This document shows positions 9,404 to 17,073 of a DNA stretch of 64,000 nt, in pieces. The notes beneath the pieces are model-generated. The model was not told the origin of the DNA. It did not search any database and saw nothing but the letters and a program-made list of their open reading frames with translations. How positions within the stretch are numbered: position 1 is the first letter of the stretch; each line of letters opens with the position of its first letter. The stretch is from positions 186,001 through 250,000 of the forward strand of contig NZ_SRLE01000006.1 of NCBI RefSeq assembly GCF_004745945.1, written 5' to 3'. The stretch is from Mangrovimicrobium sediminis (lineage in GTDB: Bacteria > Pseudomonadota > Gammaproteobacteria > Pseudomonadales > Halieaceae). The position numbers and the translations under genes were made by a program.

Positions 9404-9814
9404 TCAGGCGACCTTGCGCTGCTTGGTATGGGTGAAAATCAGCTGCCGCAGCACGCTCTCCGGCGGGATCTTGGTCACGTGAGCGGTGGCGCCGCGCGCC
9501 TGGCCCTTGGCGATATCGAAGATGCCGTCGGAGGACGACAGCATCACCACCGGGGTGTTGCGTGTGTCTTCCGCGTTGCGGATCAGGGTACAGGTCTGGT
9601 ACCCGTCGAGCTCCGGCATGGTGATATCGAGGAAAATCAGGTCTGGCTTGAAGCGCCGCAGCATGCCGAGTGCCTTGTAGCCGTCCTCGGCACACTCGAC
9701 CTCACAGCCCATACCCTTGAGTGTGTGGGACATCATCATGCGAATCGTCTTGGCGTCGTCGATAATGGCGATCTTGACGCCGCTGATGTCCATTTCTTGC
9801 TGTTCTTCGCTCAT
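9404..9814 (-). CDS. pilG: Single-domain response regulator PilG
   Basis: A 136-residue stand-alone CheY-like receiver, probably PilG, which stimulates pilus extension and cAMP signalling downstream of ChpA. Visible features are the acidic pair in AIIDDAKTIR, the phospho-acceptor Asp in FLDITMPELDGYQTC, the Ser in VVMLSSSDG and the Lys in VTKIPPES. The usual Lys-Pro after beta-5 is Lys-Ile here. The DGYQTC(T/A)LI signature and the SS-DG-FD-AKG stretch match PilG better than PilH. A good ribosome site (GAGGG) lies six bases before the ATG at 9814. It is the first gene of the cluster. A second receiver (PilH) normally follows but is absent, so this one may serve both outputs. Confidence 0.88.
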   Translation of the reverse strand: MSEEQQEMDISGVKIAIIDDAKTIRMMMSHTLKGMGCEVECAEDGYKALGMLRRFKPDLIFLDITMPELDGYQTCTLIRNAEDTRNTPVVMLSSSDGIFDIAKGQARGATAHVTKIPPESVLRQLIFTHTKQRKVA

Positions 9815-9886
9815 TTTCGCCCTCAGTTATTCTCGGTACTGTGAGTCGATGCTCCGGGAGCCCGCTGCTCCGGTTATTCCAGAAAC

Positions 9887-9915
9887 AGTATTTCGGGCGG
9901 GCATTCCAGCAGCAA
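9887..9915 (-). promoter_or_regulatory. Candidate sigma-70 promoter of the pilG-I-J-chpA operon
   Basis: On the minus strand a TTGCTG box (9910-9915) and an AATACT box (9887-9892) are separated by 17 bases, about 70 bases upstream of the pilG start. The surrounding 9815-10041 spacer shows no other gene. Match to consensus is moderate. Confidence 0.45.
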
Positions 9916-10041
9916 CCAAAAACTGGAGAAAACTACAGAAAGGCCTCTGGACTGTGATCGGCCGCACAAACCCGAACTGTAGGTGGAAGAACTACCTCAA
10001 GCGTAGACCATCTGCGGCAATACCGCGGTCCACGCCGCGCG

Positions 10042-10608
10042 CTACTCGCTGGGGAACATATAATTCTTGAACGGCTCGAGGTGGCCGGGCTGGAAATCCT
10101 GCAGCTCGTAGATGTTGAACTTGTGCATCAGGCTGAGGCAGCGCTGGAAAGCGCGGTCGGCGTCGTAGGAGGCCGGCGGGATGCTGTACTCGTCGGTGAC
10201 CTGGGCGAAAATCAACGAGGCGATCTCGCGGCGCACCTGGTCGGCGCGGTACAGGGCGTGGTTGACCGGCGAGGAGACCACCGGCGAACCGTAGATGAGG
10301 AACGCCTCCCAACGCTTGGCGTCCTGGGCCTGGTCGAGCTGGGCGACCAGGAAGCGCACCATGTTGCGCAGCTCCTGCAGCGGCGGCAGCAGGTCCTTCT
10401 GCAACCACTTGCGCACATCTGCCTCGCGCCAGTCCGGGTTGATGGCGATAACCCCCAGTACTCGTCCCTCGAATATAGAAGGCGCGACGCCGGCCAGGTC
10501 CCAGAGCATGTTGAGCCGGGCGGAGAAGCCAAGACTGGTGGGCGGACCCTCCTCGGCCAGGCGGGCATACTCGGCGGCGTGGTCCTGCAGGCTCTTGTTG
10601 TCGGCCAT
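10042..10608 (-). CDS. Hypothetical protein, 188 aa, partner of the AAA+ protein upstream
   Basis: I do not recognise this family. The protein is soluble, with no signal peptide or membrane segment, mainly alpha-helical, and rich in Trp/Phe/Tyr near its C-terminus (HLEPFKNYMFPSE). Residues 75-115 form an amphipathic helix pair (LPPLQELRNMVRFLVAQLDQAQ). The ATG at 10608 has a good GAGGA ribosome site, and the gene lies 10 bases after the stop of the degenerate NtrC-type protein, so the two are almost certainly co-transcribed. The position between that regulator and pilG suggests, but does not prove, a link to surface motility or signalling. Confidence 0.7.
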   Translation of the reverse strand: MADNKSLQDHAAEYARLAEEGPPTSLGFSARLNMLWDLAGVAPSIFEGRVLGVIAINPDWREADVRKWLQKDLLPPLQELRNMVRFLVAQLDQAQDAKRWEAFLIYGSPVVSSPVNHALYRADQVRREIASLIFAQVTDEYSIPPASYDADRAFQRCLSLMHKFNIYELQDFQPGHLEPFKNYMFPSE

Positions 10609-10618
10609 GGTGTCCTCG

Positions 10619-13165
10619 TCAGGCGTCTATCTGCAGCTGCTTGAGCCGCTTCTGGTAGGTCGGGGTGGAGACCCCCATGATGCGCGCGCGATCGTTCACG
10701 CTGACCCCGGCGCAGGACTGCTGGACCAGGGTCATCAGCATTTCCTCCGCCACCTGCTGCGGCGACTGCGGCAGCGGCCCGCTGTCCATGATCCAGCGGC
10801 GCGCCAGGCGCGCGCTGTCCTGCCACAGCAGGCTGGCCTCGCGCTCGGCCTGGCGCTCGCGCGTCTTGGGCAGCCAGCGGCCGATGTTGCGCGTGCGGGT
10901 ATGCAGGAACTCCGCCGCGCCGCGGGCGTCCTCGCCGAAGCGCTCGCAGGCGGCCTCGATGATCTCGTCGTCGAGCCAGGCGCCCAGCGGGCGCAGCAGG
11001 CCGGTCTCTAGCGAGGCGGCGAGGGCCTGCCCCAGGGCCAGGCGCAACTCTTCCTCCACCGAGGGCGCGTACTCCGCCGCGGCCTCCGGTTTTTCCTGCA
11101 TCAGCTCGAGGAAGGGGCGCTCCACCGCGCGGCCGCTGCTGCCATCCTCGGAAATGCCGATGTACAGGCCCAGGTCCACAGGGGTCAGCCAGTCCTTGTC
11201 GGTGCGCGTCAGCGCGTTGCGGATGATGTCGCGCATCTCGCTGATATTCCCCGGCCAGTTGTGCTCGCGCAGGGCCTGCTCGGCATCCGGCGTAAAGCCG
11301 AGCATGCGGCGGTCGTCGCGCGCGCTCTCCTGCTCCAGGATCTTGTGCGCCCAGCGCAACACCGCGCGGCGCCGCTCGCGCAGGGGCGGCACCTGGATCG
11401 GGTAGCCGGCGAACACGCTGGCCAGGCGCGGGTCCAGTTCGCCGCGGCTGACCAGGCGCGCCGGGTCCACCGGAAACAGGGCGATAAAGCGGTTGCGCGG
11501 CAGGTAGCGGGTGCCGCCGCGCTCGTCGCTGGCGGTGCGCGTGGCGAGCTGCCGCGCGAGGCGGCCCTGCACCTCGGCGTGCAACAGTTGCGGCGATTTG
11601 AACACCAGAGTGCGGCCTTCACCCTGCTGCAGTTCGCGATTGATGCGCGTCCACGCCTCGCTGCGGTTGCGGAAACTGCGGCAGTCGAGCTTTACCAGCC
11701 CGTCGGGCGCGCCACCGGACTCCTGATGCACGATCTGCGCGACGTACATCTTGCCGGTGCCCTGCTCGCCGATGATCGCCACCGGGATCTCCACCTGCGT
11801 GAGGAACACCGCCTGGTCGATGGCGCCCTCCATGTTGTCCAGCACGTAGCCCTCGATGCCCTTTTCCATCTCAAGCGCCGGCAACTGCGCGGCGGTCGCG
11901 GCGCCGTTGCCGGCCTGGCGGCCCGCAAGTTCGGCACAGCGCGCGGCGAGGAACTGCAGCGCCGCTGGTCCGGGGCGGAAACCGGCCTGGTCCGCTGCGC
12001 TGTCAAACAGCAGCAGGTAGCCCCAGTTGCCCTCGGTGGCCGGCAGCGCCAGCAGGCCCAGGCCCGGCTCGGCCAGGGTCTCCGGCGCCTCCGCGGGAAT
12101 CCGGCGCAGGGCCTGCTGCAACCAGCGCGGCGGGCGTCCGGTGACTGCGCGAATCGCGTCGTCGACACGCTCGGCGCAATACACCACATCCAGGCCCCGG
12201 GCCTCGTCCCGCTGCAGGATGGCCGCCGCGCGCAGGCCGTCGCGCTGCAATAACAGGTGCAGGGCCTGTTCGAGGAAATCCGGGCTGCGCCTGGCGTCCA
12301 GGTCCAGCAACTCGCGCAGGAAGGCGCGCGCCGCGGGGTCGTAGACGCAATCGCGAAACGCGCCGCCGGCATTGAGCAGGCGCGCCGCCTGGCCCTGCGG
12401 GTCCCAGGGGCTGGCAAAGCGGATGCGTTCATCGCCGCCGGCCTGGGCCTGCAGCAGCGCATTGTTGGCCGCGACCAGGGCGGACAGCGCCGTTTGTCCC
12501 TCCAGCCGCTGTGCCAGGCCGATACAGGCGCGCGCGTACTGGGCACCGCCGCCGCGACCGCGCAGTCGCTGGTGCAGGTGGGAGAGCAGCGCGCGGCTGA
12601 TATCCAGCGCCGCCTCCGGCTCGATGGCGCGCAGGATCACGCTGATCGTGGTGCCCTCGGGCAGGCCCAGCCAGTCCTGTTCGCGCAGGATCTGCTGCAG
12701 GCCGCCGCGCAGGTCGATCATCAACCGGTCGGTCTCCGCCGCTCCCCAGGTGGGGCTGAACTCGAGGCGGTCGACGCCGAGCACGGCGACGATATCCTGC
12801 GGCTGGATGTCGGCCTCCGCCTCGGCGCCGGCGGGCAGCGCCAGCTGGCGCAGGAAGAGCACGGCGGCAGCGGCGTCGCCCCAGGGCTGCGGTACCAGCA
12901 TGCCGCCCATCACGTAGTCGCGCTCCGCGTTGCTGCCGACGATGGTCGGTGGCAGCGCAGTGGCCACGCCGGCGGAGATCGCCTGGCCGATGACCGCGCT
13001 GCTGTCGGGGGCGACGCCGAGCGCATCGCGCCAGTCGCGACCGCACACGCCGTCGGCGGTGGGAAACGGCAGGCGGCCGAAATAATCGAGCACGATGCCG
13101 CTGTCGCGATCGACCACGACCAGGCAGGTATCGAGGGCGAGATAGTGTTTATCGAGGGCCTTCAC
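10619..13165 (-). CDS. Degenerate NtrC-type AAA+ protein with PAS/GGDEF/GAF-like N-terminus and Fis HTH
   Basis: An 848-residue multidomain protein. Residues 1-110 look PAS-like (ALDTCLVVVDRDSGIVLDYFGR). Residues ~150-240 resemble a GGDEF fold without the signature, and ~290-420 resemble GAF. From ~430 there is an NtrC-like AAA+ module with Walker A GEQGTGKMY (about 466-474). The Walker B position reads TLVFKSPQ instead of hhhhDE, and there is no GAFTGA loop. The module ends with NWPGNISEMRDI near 635, the usual WPGNVREL element. The last 40 residues are a Fis-type helix-turn-helix (ARIMGVSTPTYQKRLKQL). Lacking the GAFTGA loop and the Walker B acidic residues, it is unlikely to remodel sigma-54 holoenzyme and may be a DNA-binding scaffold. 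I chose the GTG at 13165 because homology-like content starts there and a TATACT box lies just upstream. Confidence 0.75.
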   Translation of the reverse strand: MKALDKHYLALDTCLVVVDRDSGIVLDYFGRLPFPTADGVCGRDWRDALGVAPDSSAVIGQAISAGVATALPPTIVGSNAERDYVMGGMLVPQPWGDAAAAVLFLRQLALPAGAEAEADIQPQDIVAVLGVDRLEFSPTWGAAETDRLMIDLRGGLQQILREQDWLGLPEGTTISVILRAIEPEAALDISRALLSHLHQRLRGRGGGAQYARACIGLAQRLEGQTALSALVAANNALLQAQAGGDERIRFASPWDPQGQAARLLNAGGAFRDCVYDPAARAFLRELLDLDARRSPDFLEQALHLLLQRDGLRAAAILQRDEARGLDVVYCAERVDDAIRAVTGRPPRWLQQALRRIPAEAPETLAEPGLGLLALPATEGNWGYLLLFDSAADQAGFRPGPAALQFLAARCAELAGRQAGNGAATAAQLPALEMEKGIEGYVLDNMEGAIDQAVFLTQVEIPVAIIGEQGTGKMYVAQIVHQESGGAPDGLVKLDCRSFRNRSEAWTRINRELQQGEGRTLVFKSPQLLHAEVQGRLARQLATRTASDERGGTRYLPRNRFIALFPVDPARLVSRGELDPRLASVFAGYPIQVPPLRERRRAVLRWAHKILEQESARDDRRMLGFTPDAEQALREHNWPGNISEMRDIIRNALTRTDKDWLTPVDLGLYIGISEDGSSGRAVERPFLELMQEKPEAAAEYAPSVEEELRLALGQALAASLETGLLRPLGAWLDDEIIEAACERFGEDARGAAEFLHTRTRNIGRWLPKTRERQAEREASLLWQDSARLARRWIMDSGPLPQSPQQVAEEMLMTLVQQSCAGVSVNDRARIMGVSTPTYQKRLKQLQIDA

Positions 13166-13172
13166 GGTGCAG

Positions 13173-13201
13173 AGTATAGGGGATTGCCCACGGCGCTGGA
13201 A
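13173..13201 (-). promoter_or_regulatory. Candidate promoter for the AAA+ gene, very close to its start codon
   Basis: Minus-strand TTCCAG (13196-13201) and TATACT (13173-13178) boxes are spaced by 17 bases. A start site seven bases below the -10 would fall at or next to the GTG at 13165, implying a leaderless or nearly leaderless mRNA. The alternative is that translation starts slightly downstream. Confidence 0.35.
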
Positions 13202-13265
13202 CGCGTGCCGGTGCGCTCGCAGCGGGTCGATGCTATCCTCGCGCCATCGCCCCGCACAGGTCCCA

Positions 13266-14174
13266 ATGGTCCGCATGTCACGCAAAACGCTCTACTGGTC
13301 CGCCCTCGCCTTCGCCGCCGTCGCCATTGCACTGGTGCAGTTCATCCCGGCGCCACCGCTGCAGGTTCCCGCACAACTGCCCGCCGAGGAACGCGCGCAG
13401 CACCGCATGCTCAACTTCGAGGGCGTACGCAACTTCCGCGACCTCGGCGGCTACCCCACCGCAGACGGACGCCATGTGCGCTGGGGCGTGCTGTACCGCG
13501 CCGGCAGCCTGGACGAGACCAGCCGCGCCGACCAGCAGGGGCTGGCCCGGCTCGACCTCTACGCCCTGGTCGACTTCCGCTCGGCGCCGGAAAAGGAAGA
13601 GGCCCCGGACCAGCTGCCGCCGGAGCCCGCGTTCAAGGTGGTCGAGATTCCCATCCTCGACGAGGGCAACAATGCACTGGACGAGAAGTTTCGCGAGGCC
13701 TCGGAGACCGGCGACTTCAGCGCGCTAGACCCCGACGCACTGATGACCGACGCCTACCGCGATTTCGCCACCGTGTTCAGCCCGGAGTTCGCCAGCTTCT
13801 TCGACCTGCTGCTGGAGGCGGACGGACGCCCGGTACTGTGGCACTGCACCGCCGGCAAGGACCGCACCGGCTTCTCCAGCGCCGTCCTGCTGCGCCTGCT
13901 GGGTGTGCCCGAAGATGTCATCTACCGCGACTACATGGCCAGCGGCGACCAGGCCATCGAGGCGCGCAGCGCCACGCTCAGCCTGTTGCGCATGACCCGC
14001 GGCGACGAGGCAGCGGACAAGGTGAAGACCCTGCTCGGCGTGGAAGAGCACTGGCTGCGCGCCAGCTTCGCCGCCATCGACGAGCGCTACGGCAGCTTCG
14101 ACAACTACCTGCAGCAGGCCCTGGGCCTGGACGCGGCGAAACAGGCGCGGCTGCGGGAGCGCCTGCTGGAGTAG
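13266..14174 (+). CDS. Membrane-anchored tyrosine/dual-specificity phosphatase family protein
   Basis: A 302-residue protein of the bacterial tyrosine phosphatase (Y_phosphatase3/LipA-like) family. An N-terminal hydrophobic segment (LYWSALAFAAVAIALVQFIP) is either a signal peptide or an anchor, placing the catalytic domain outside the cytoplasm. The family start NFRDLGGYPT is at about residue 57, and the P-loop HCTAGKDRTG carries the catalytic Cys and Arg of CX5R. Related enzymes dephosphorylate phosphotyrosine or phosphoinositides; the substrate cannot be told from sequence. Two ATGs nine bases apart (13266, 13275) are possible; 13266 has AGG at a better distance. The next gene, cardiolipin synthase, begins two bases after the stop, so a membrane-lipid-related role is plausible. 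Confidence 0.85.
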   Translation: MVRMSRKTLYWSALAFAAVAIALVQFIPAPPLQVPAQLPAEERAQHRMLNFEGVRNFRDLGGYPTADGRHVRWGVLYRAGSLDETSRADQQGLARLDLYALVDFRSAPEKEEAPDQLPPEPAFKVVEIPILDEGNNALDEKFREASETGDFSALDPDALMTDAYRDFATVFSPEFASFFDLLLEADGRPVLWHCTAGKDRTGFSSAVLLRLLGVPEDVIYRDYMASGDQAIEARSATLSLLRMTRGDEAADKVKTLLGVEEHWLRASFAAIDERYGSFDNYLQQALGLDAAKQARLRERLLE

Positions 14175-14175
14175 C

Positions 14176-15615
14176 ATGGACAACACCCTGCTGGCGGAAC
14201 TGATCGCCCTCGGCCTCCTGCTGCTCTACGCCGCGTCGGTGGTCGCGGCACTCGAGGCGATCCTCAAGTCGCGCACCTCCCAGGGCGCCATCGCCTGGGT
14301 GCTGTCCCTGGTCACCATCCCGATCCTCGCCCTGCCCCTGTACCTGGTGTTCGGGCGCAATCGCTTCGACGGCTACATGGAAAAGCGCGACCAGATCGAG
14401 AGCGAGTCGCTGGCCCTGCTCGAGCGCGCCAGCGGCAGCATCCGCGGCCACCTGGTCGGCCCGGGCGAGAGCACCCCGCTGTACACCAGCCTGTTCAACC
14501 TGGCACGCATGCCCGCCACCACCGGCAACCGGGTGGAACTATTGATCGACGGCGAGGCGACTTTCGCCAGCCTGCTGGAGGGCCTGCAGCGGGCGCAGCG
14601 CTACATCCTGTTCCAGTTCTATATCATTCGCGATGATGCCCTGGGCCGGGAACTGGGACGCGTGCTCGCCGACAAGGCGCGCGACGGGCTACAGGTCTAC
14701 CTGCTCTACGACGAGATCGGCAGCCGCCCCTTCCACCGCTCGCGGCTGCTGCGCCAGCTGCGCATGAGCGGCGTGCACGTGGCACCCTTCAACACCACCC
14801 AGGGCTACCGCAACCGCTTCCAGCTGAACTTCCGCAACCACCGCAAGGTGGTGGTGATCGACGGCCGCGAGGCCTGGGTGGGCGGCCACAACGTGGGCGA
14901 CGAATACCTCGGCCGCAACCCGGACATCGGCCACTGGCGCGATACCCACGTGCACGTGCACGGTCCCGCGGTGATGGGCGCCGAACTGGCCTTCGCCACC
15001 GACTGGCTGTGGGCGAGCAACGGCCACCTGGCGATCGACTGGGATTTCAACGGCGCGGCCCCGGGGTCCAGCGAAGTGCTGGTATTCCCCTCGGACCCGG
15101 CCAGCGAATACGAGGAAACCGCGCTGATGTTCCTGCAGACCATCGTCGCGGCGCGCAAGCGCATCTGGATCGCCAGCCCCTACTTCGTGCCGGACAGCAG
15201 CATCGTGGCAGCCCTGCAACTGGCCGCCCTCAACGGCGTGGACGTGCGCGTGCTGATTCCCGATGAACCGGACGGCCCGGTGGTGGGCCTGGCCAACTGG
15301 TCTTTCACCCGCCAGCTGATTCCCGCCGGCGTCGGCATCTACCGCTACCAGGGCGGCTTCATGCACCAGAAAGTTCTGTTGATGGACGACAGCCTGGCGG
15401 GCGTGGGCACGGCAAACTTCGACAACCGCTCCTTCCGCCTCAACTTCGAGATTACCCTGCTGGTGGAGGACGCCGACTTCGCCGCGCAGGTAGCGGACAT
15501 GCTGGAAACGGACTTTGCGCGCTCCCACCGGGTCGGGCCGGCGGATTTCGCCAACCGCCCGATGTGGTTCACCCTGGGTATGGCGACCGCGCGCCTGTTC
15601 TCGCCCGTGCTCTAA
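14176..15615 (+). CDS. cls: Cardiolipin synthase (phospholipase D family)
   Basis: A 479-residue membrane enzyme that condenses two phosphatidylglycerols to cardiolipin and glycerol. Two N-terminal transmembrane helices (about 5-25 and 35-57) precede two PLD domains. The HKD motifs are at NHRKVVVIDGREAWVGG (about 217-233) and HQKVLLMDDSLAGVGTANFD (about 396-415). Length and layout match the bacterial Cls family. It begins two bases after the phosphatase stop (TAG, GC, ATG), indicating an operon. It ends 19 bases from the convergent transporter gene, and no clear terminator was seen between them. Confidence 0.93.
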   Translation: MDNTLLAELIALGLLLLYAASVVAALEAILKSRTSQGAIAWVLSLVTIPILALPLYLVFGRNRFDGYMEKRDQIESESLALLERASGSIRGHLVGPGESTPLYTSLFNLARMPATTGNRVELLIDGEATFASLLEGLQRAQRYILFQFYIIRDDALGRELGRVLADKARDGLQVYLLYDEIGSRPFHRSRLLRQLRMSGVHVAPFNTTQGYRNRFQLNFRNHRKVVVIDGREAWVGGHNVGDEYLGRNPDIGHWRDTHVHVHGPAVMGAELAFATDWLWASNGHLAIDWDFNGAAPGSSEVLVFPSDPASEYEETALMFLQTIVAARKRIWIASPYFVPDSSIVAALQLAALNGVDVRVLIPDEPDGPVVGLANWSFTRQLIPAGVGIYRYQGGFMHQKVLLMDDSLAGVGTANFDNRSFRLNFEITLLVEDADFAAQVADMLETDFARSHRVGPADFANRPMWFTLGMATARLFSPVL

Positions 15616-15634
15616 CCCACGCCGGGCGGCCGGC

Positions 15635-16987
15635 TCAGGCGGCCAGCCCCATCACGAAAATCAGCAGCAGCGCCGGCGGTACCAGGTAGCGCACAGCCGT
15701 GTACCAGGCAGTGTGGCCGCCGGAGCCCAGGCCGGAGAGTTCGTCGCGACTGAAGGCCGGCTTCATCACCCAACCGACGAACAGGGCGATGAGCACGCCG
15801 CCCAGGGGCAGCAGCACCAGGTTGCAGAAGTCCTCCAGCAGCGCGTTGAAGTTGCGCCCGCCCAGGGAGAACTCGCTGAACGTGTTGTAGGACAGCTGGC
15901 TGATGATGCTGAGCACGGCGATGGAGCCGATCACCAGCACCACGCTCTTGTGCCGGGCGATGCCGAAGCGCTCCTCCACCCAGGCATTCACCGACTCGAT
16001 CAGGCCGACCATGGAGGTGATGCCGGCCACCGCCAGGATGACGAAGAACACCACGCTGAACAGGTAGCCGCCGGGCATCTGCGCAAAGGCCACCGGCAGG
16101 GTCTGGAAGATCAGGCCGGCACCCGCGGCGGGGTCCAGGCCGTAGTTGAACACCGCGGGGAAGATCACCAGGCCGGCGAGCAGCGCCACCACAGTGTCGG
16201 CGCAGACGATAACGATGGCCGAGCGGGCGATGGAAATTTCCTTCGGCAGGTAGGAGCCATAGGTCATCATGCCGCCCATGGCGACACTCAGGGAAAAGAA
16301 TGCCTGGCCGATGGCGGCGAGCACGCTCTGCCAGCCCAGCTTGCTGAAGTCCGGGGTGAACAGCCACTGCGCGGCGCGCTCGAAGCCGCCGGCGAAAAAG
16401 TTGTAGACCGCCAGGCCCAGCAGCAGCAGGAACATCAGGGGCATCATCACGCTCACCGCGCGTTCGATGCCCGCCTGCACGCCGGCGTAGATGATCAGGC
16501 CGGTCAGGGCCAGCCCGACCAGGTTCCAGAACAACATGCCCAGGTTGTCCTGCAGCACGCCGCTGAACACCATCTCGGCGGCGGCCGCGTCGACACCGAC
16601 GAAGCCCGTGGTGATCGCCTTGTACAGGTACCACAGCACCCAGCCCACGACCACCGAGTAGACGATCTCGATGGTGTAGGCCGCCAGCACACCCATCCCG
16701 CCGATCATGCCCCAGCCCTTGCCGGCACCGCTCTCCCGGGCCACAGCAGCCACCGCGCGGGGGGGACTGCCCTGGCCGCGGCGGCCAATCATCAACTCGG
16801 CGATAAGGATGGGCAGGCCGATGCAGAAGGCGCAGGCGAGGTAGACGAGGACAAAGGCCGCACCGCCGTTTTCGCCGGTGACGTAGGGAAACCGCCAGAT
16901 ATTGCCGAGGCCGACGGCGAAGCCGACCGAAGCCATGATGAACGCGAAACGCGACGAAAAATGTTCGCCACTGCCGGCCGTCGCCAT
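15635..16987 (-). CDS. NSS/SNF-family sodium-dependent amino-acid symporter
   Basis: A 450-residue inner-membrane sodium:solute symporter of the LeuT/Tyt1 family. TM1 carries the unwound signature VGFAVGLGNIWRFPY, and about 11 hydrophobic helices follow, the usual number for bacterial members. The start is the ATG at 16987, with GGGGGA seven bases upstream. Family members import amino acids; specificity cannot be read from sequence. It lies 86 bases downstream of an aminopeptidase P gene on the same strand, suggesting peptide-derived amino-acid use. The 5-prime spacer is a low-complexity ACAACA-rich stretch on this strand. Confidence 0.9.
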   Translation of the reverse strand: MATAGSGEHFSSRFAFIMASVGFAVGLGNIWRFPYVTGENGGAAFVLVYLACAFCIGLPILIAELMIGRRGQGSPPRAVAAVARESGAGKGWGMIGGMGVLAAYTIEIVYSVVVGWVLWYLYKAITTGFVGVDAAAAEMVFSGVLQDNLGMLFWNLVGLALTGLIIYAGVQAGIERAVSVMMPLMFLLLLGLAVYNFFAGGFERAAQWLFTPDFSKLGWQSVLAAIGQAFFSLSVAMGGMMTYGSYLPKEISIARSAIVIVCADTVVALLAGLVIFPAVFNYGLDPAAGAGLIFQTLPVAFAQMPGGYLFSVVFFVILAVAGITSMVGLIESVNAWVEERFGIARHKSVVLVIGSIAVLSIISQLSYNTFSEFSLGGRNFNALLEDFCNLVLLPLGGVLIALFVGWVMKPAFSRDELSGLGSGGHTAWYTAVRYLVPPALLLIFVMGLAA

Positions 16988-17073
16988 ACTGATTCCCCCG
17001 CTGTTGTTGTGTTGTGGTGTGCTGCCCTGTTGTTCTGTGTGGTGCCCCGCGCGCTTGCCGCGCCGCTGGCAGT

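Noticed and set aside
12257-14203. A 648-codon plus-strand frame spanning two genes
   Set aside because: It crosses the N-terminus of the AAA+ gene and the phosphatase in the wrong frame; the phosphatase frame itself carries the CX5R motif.
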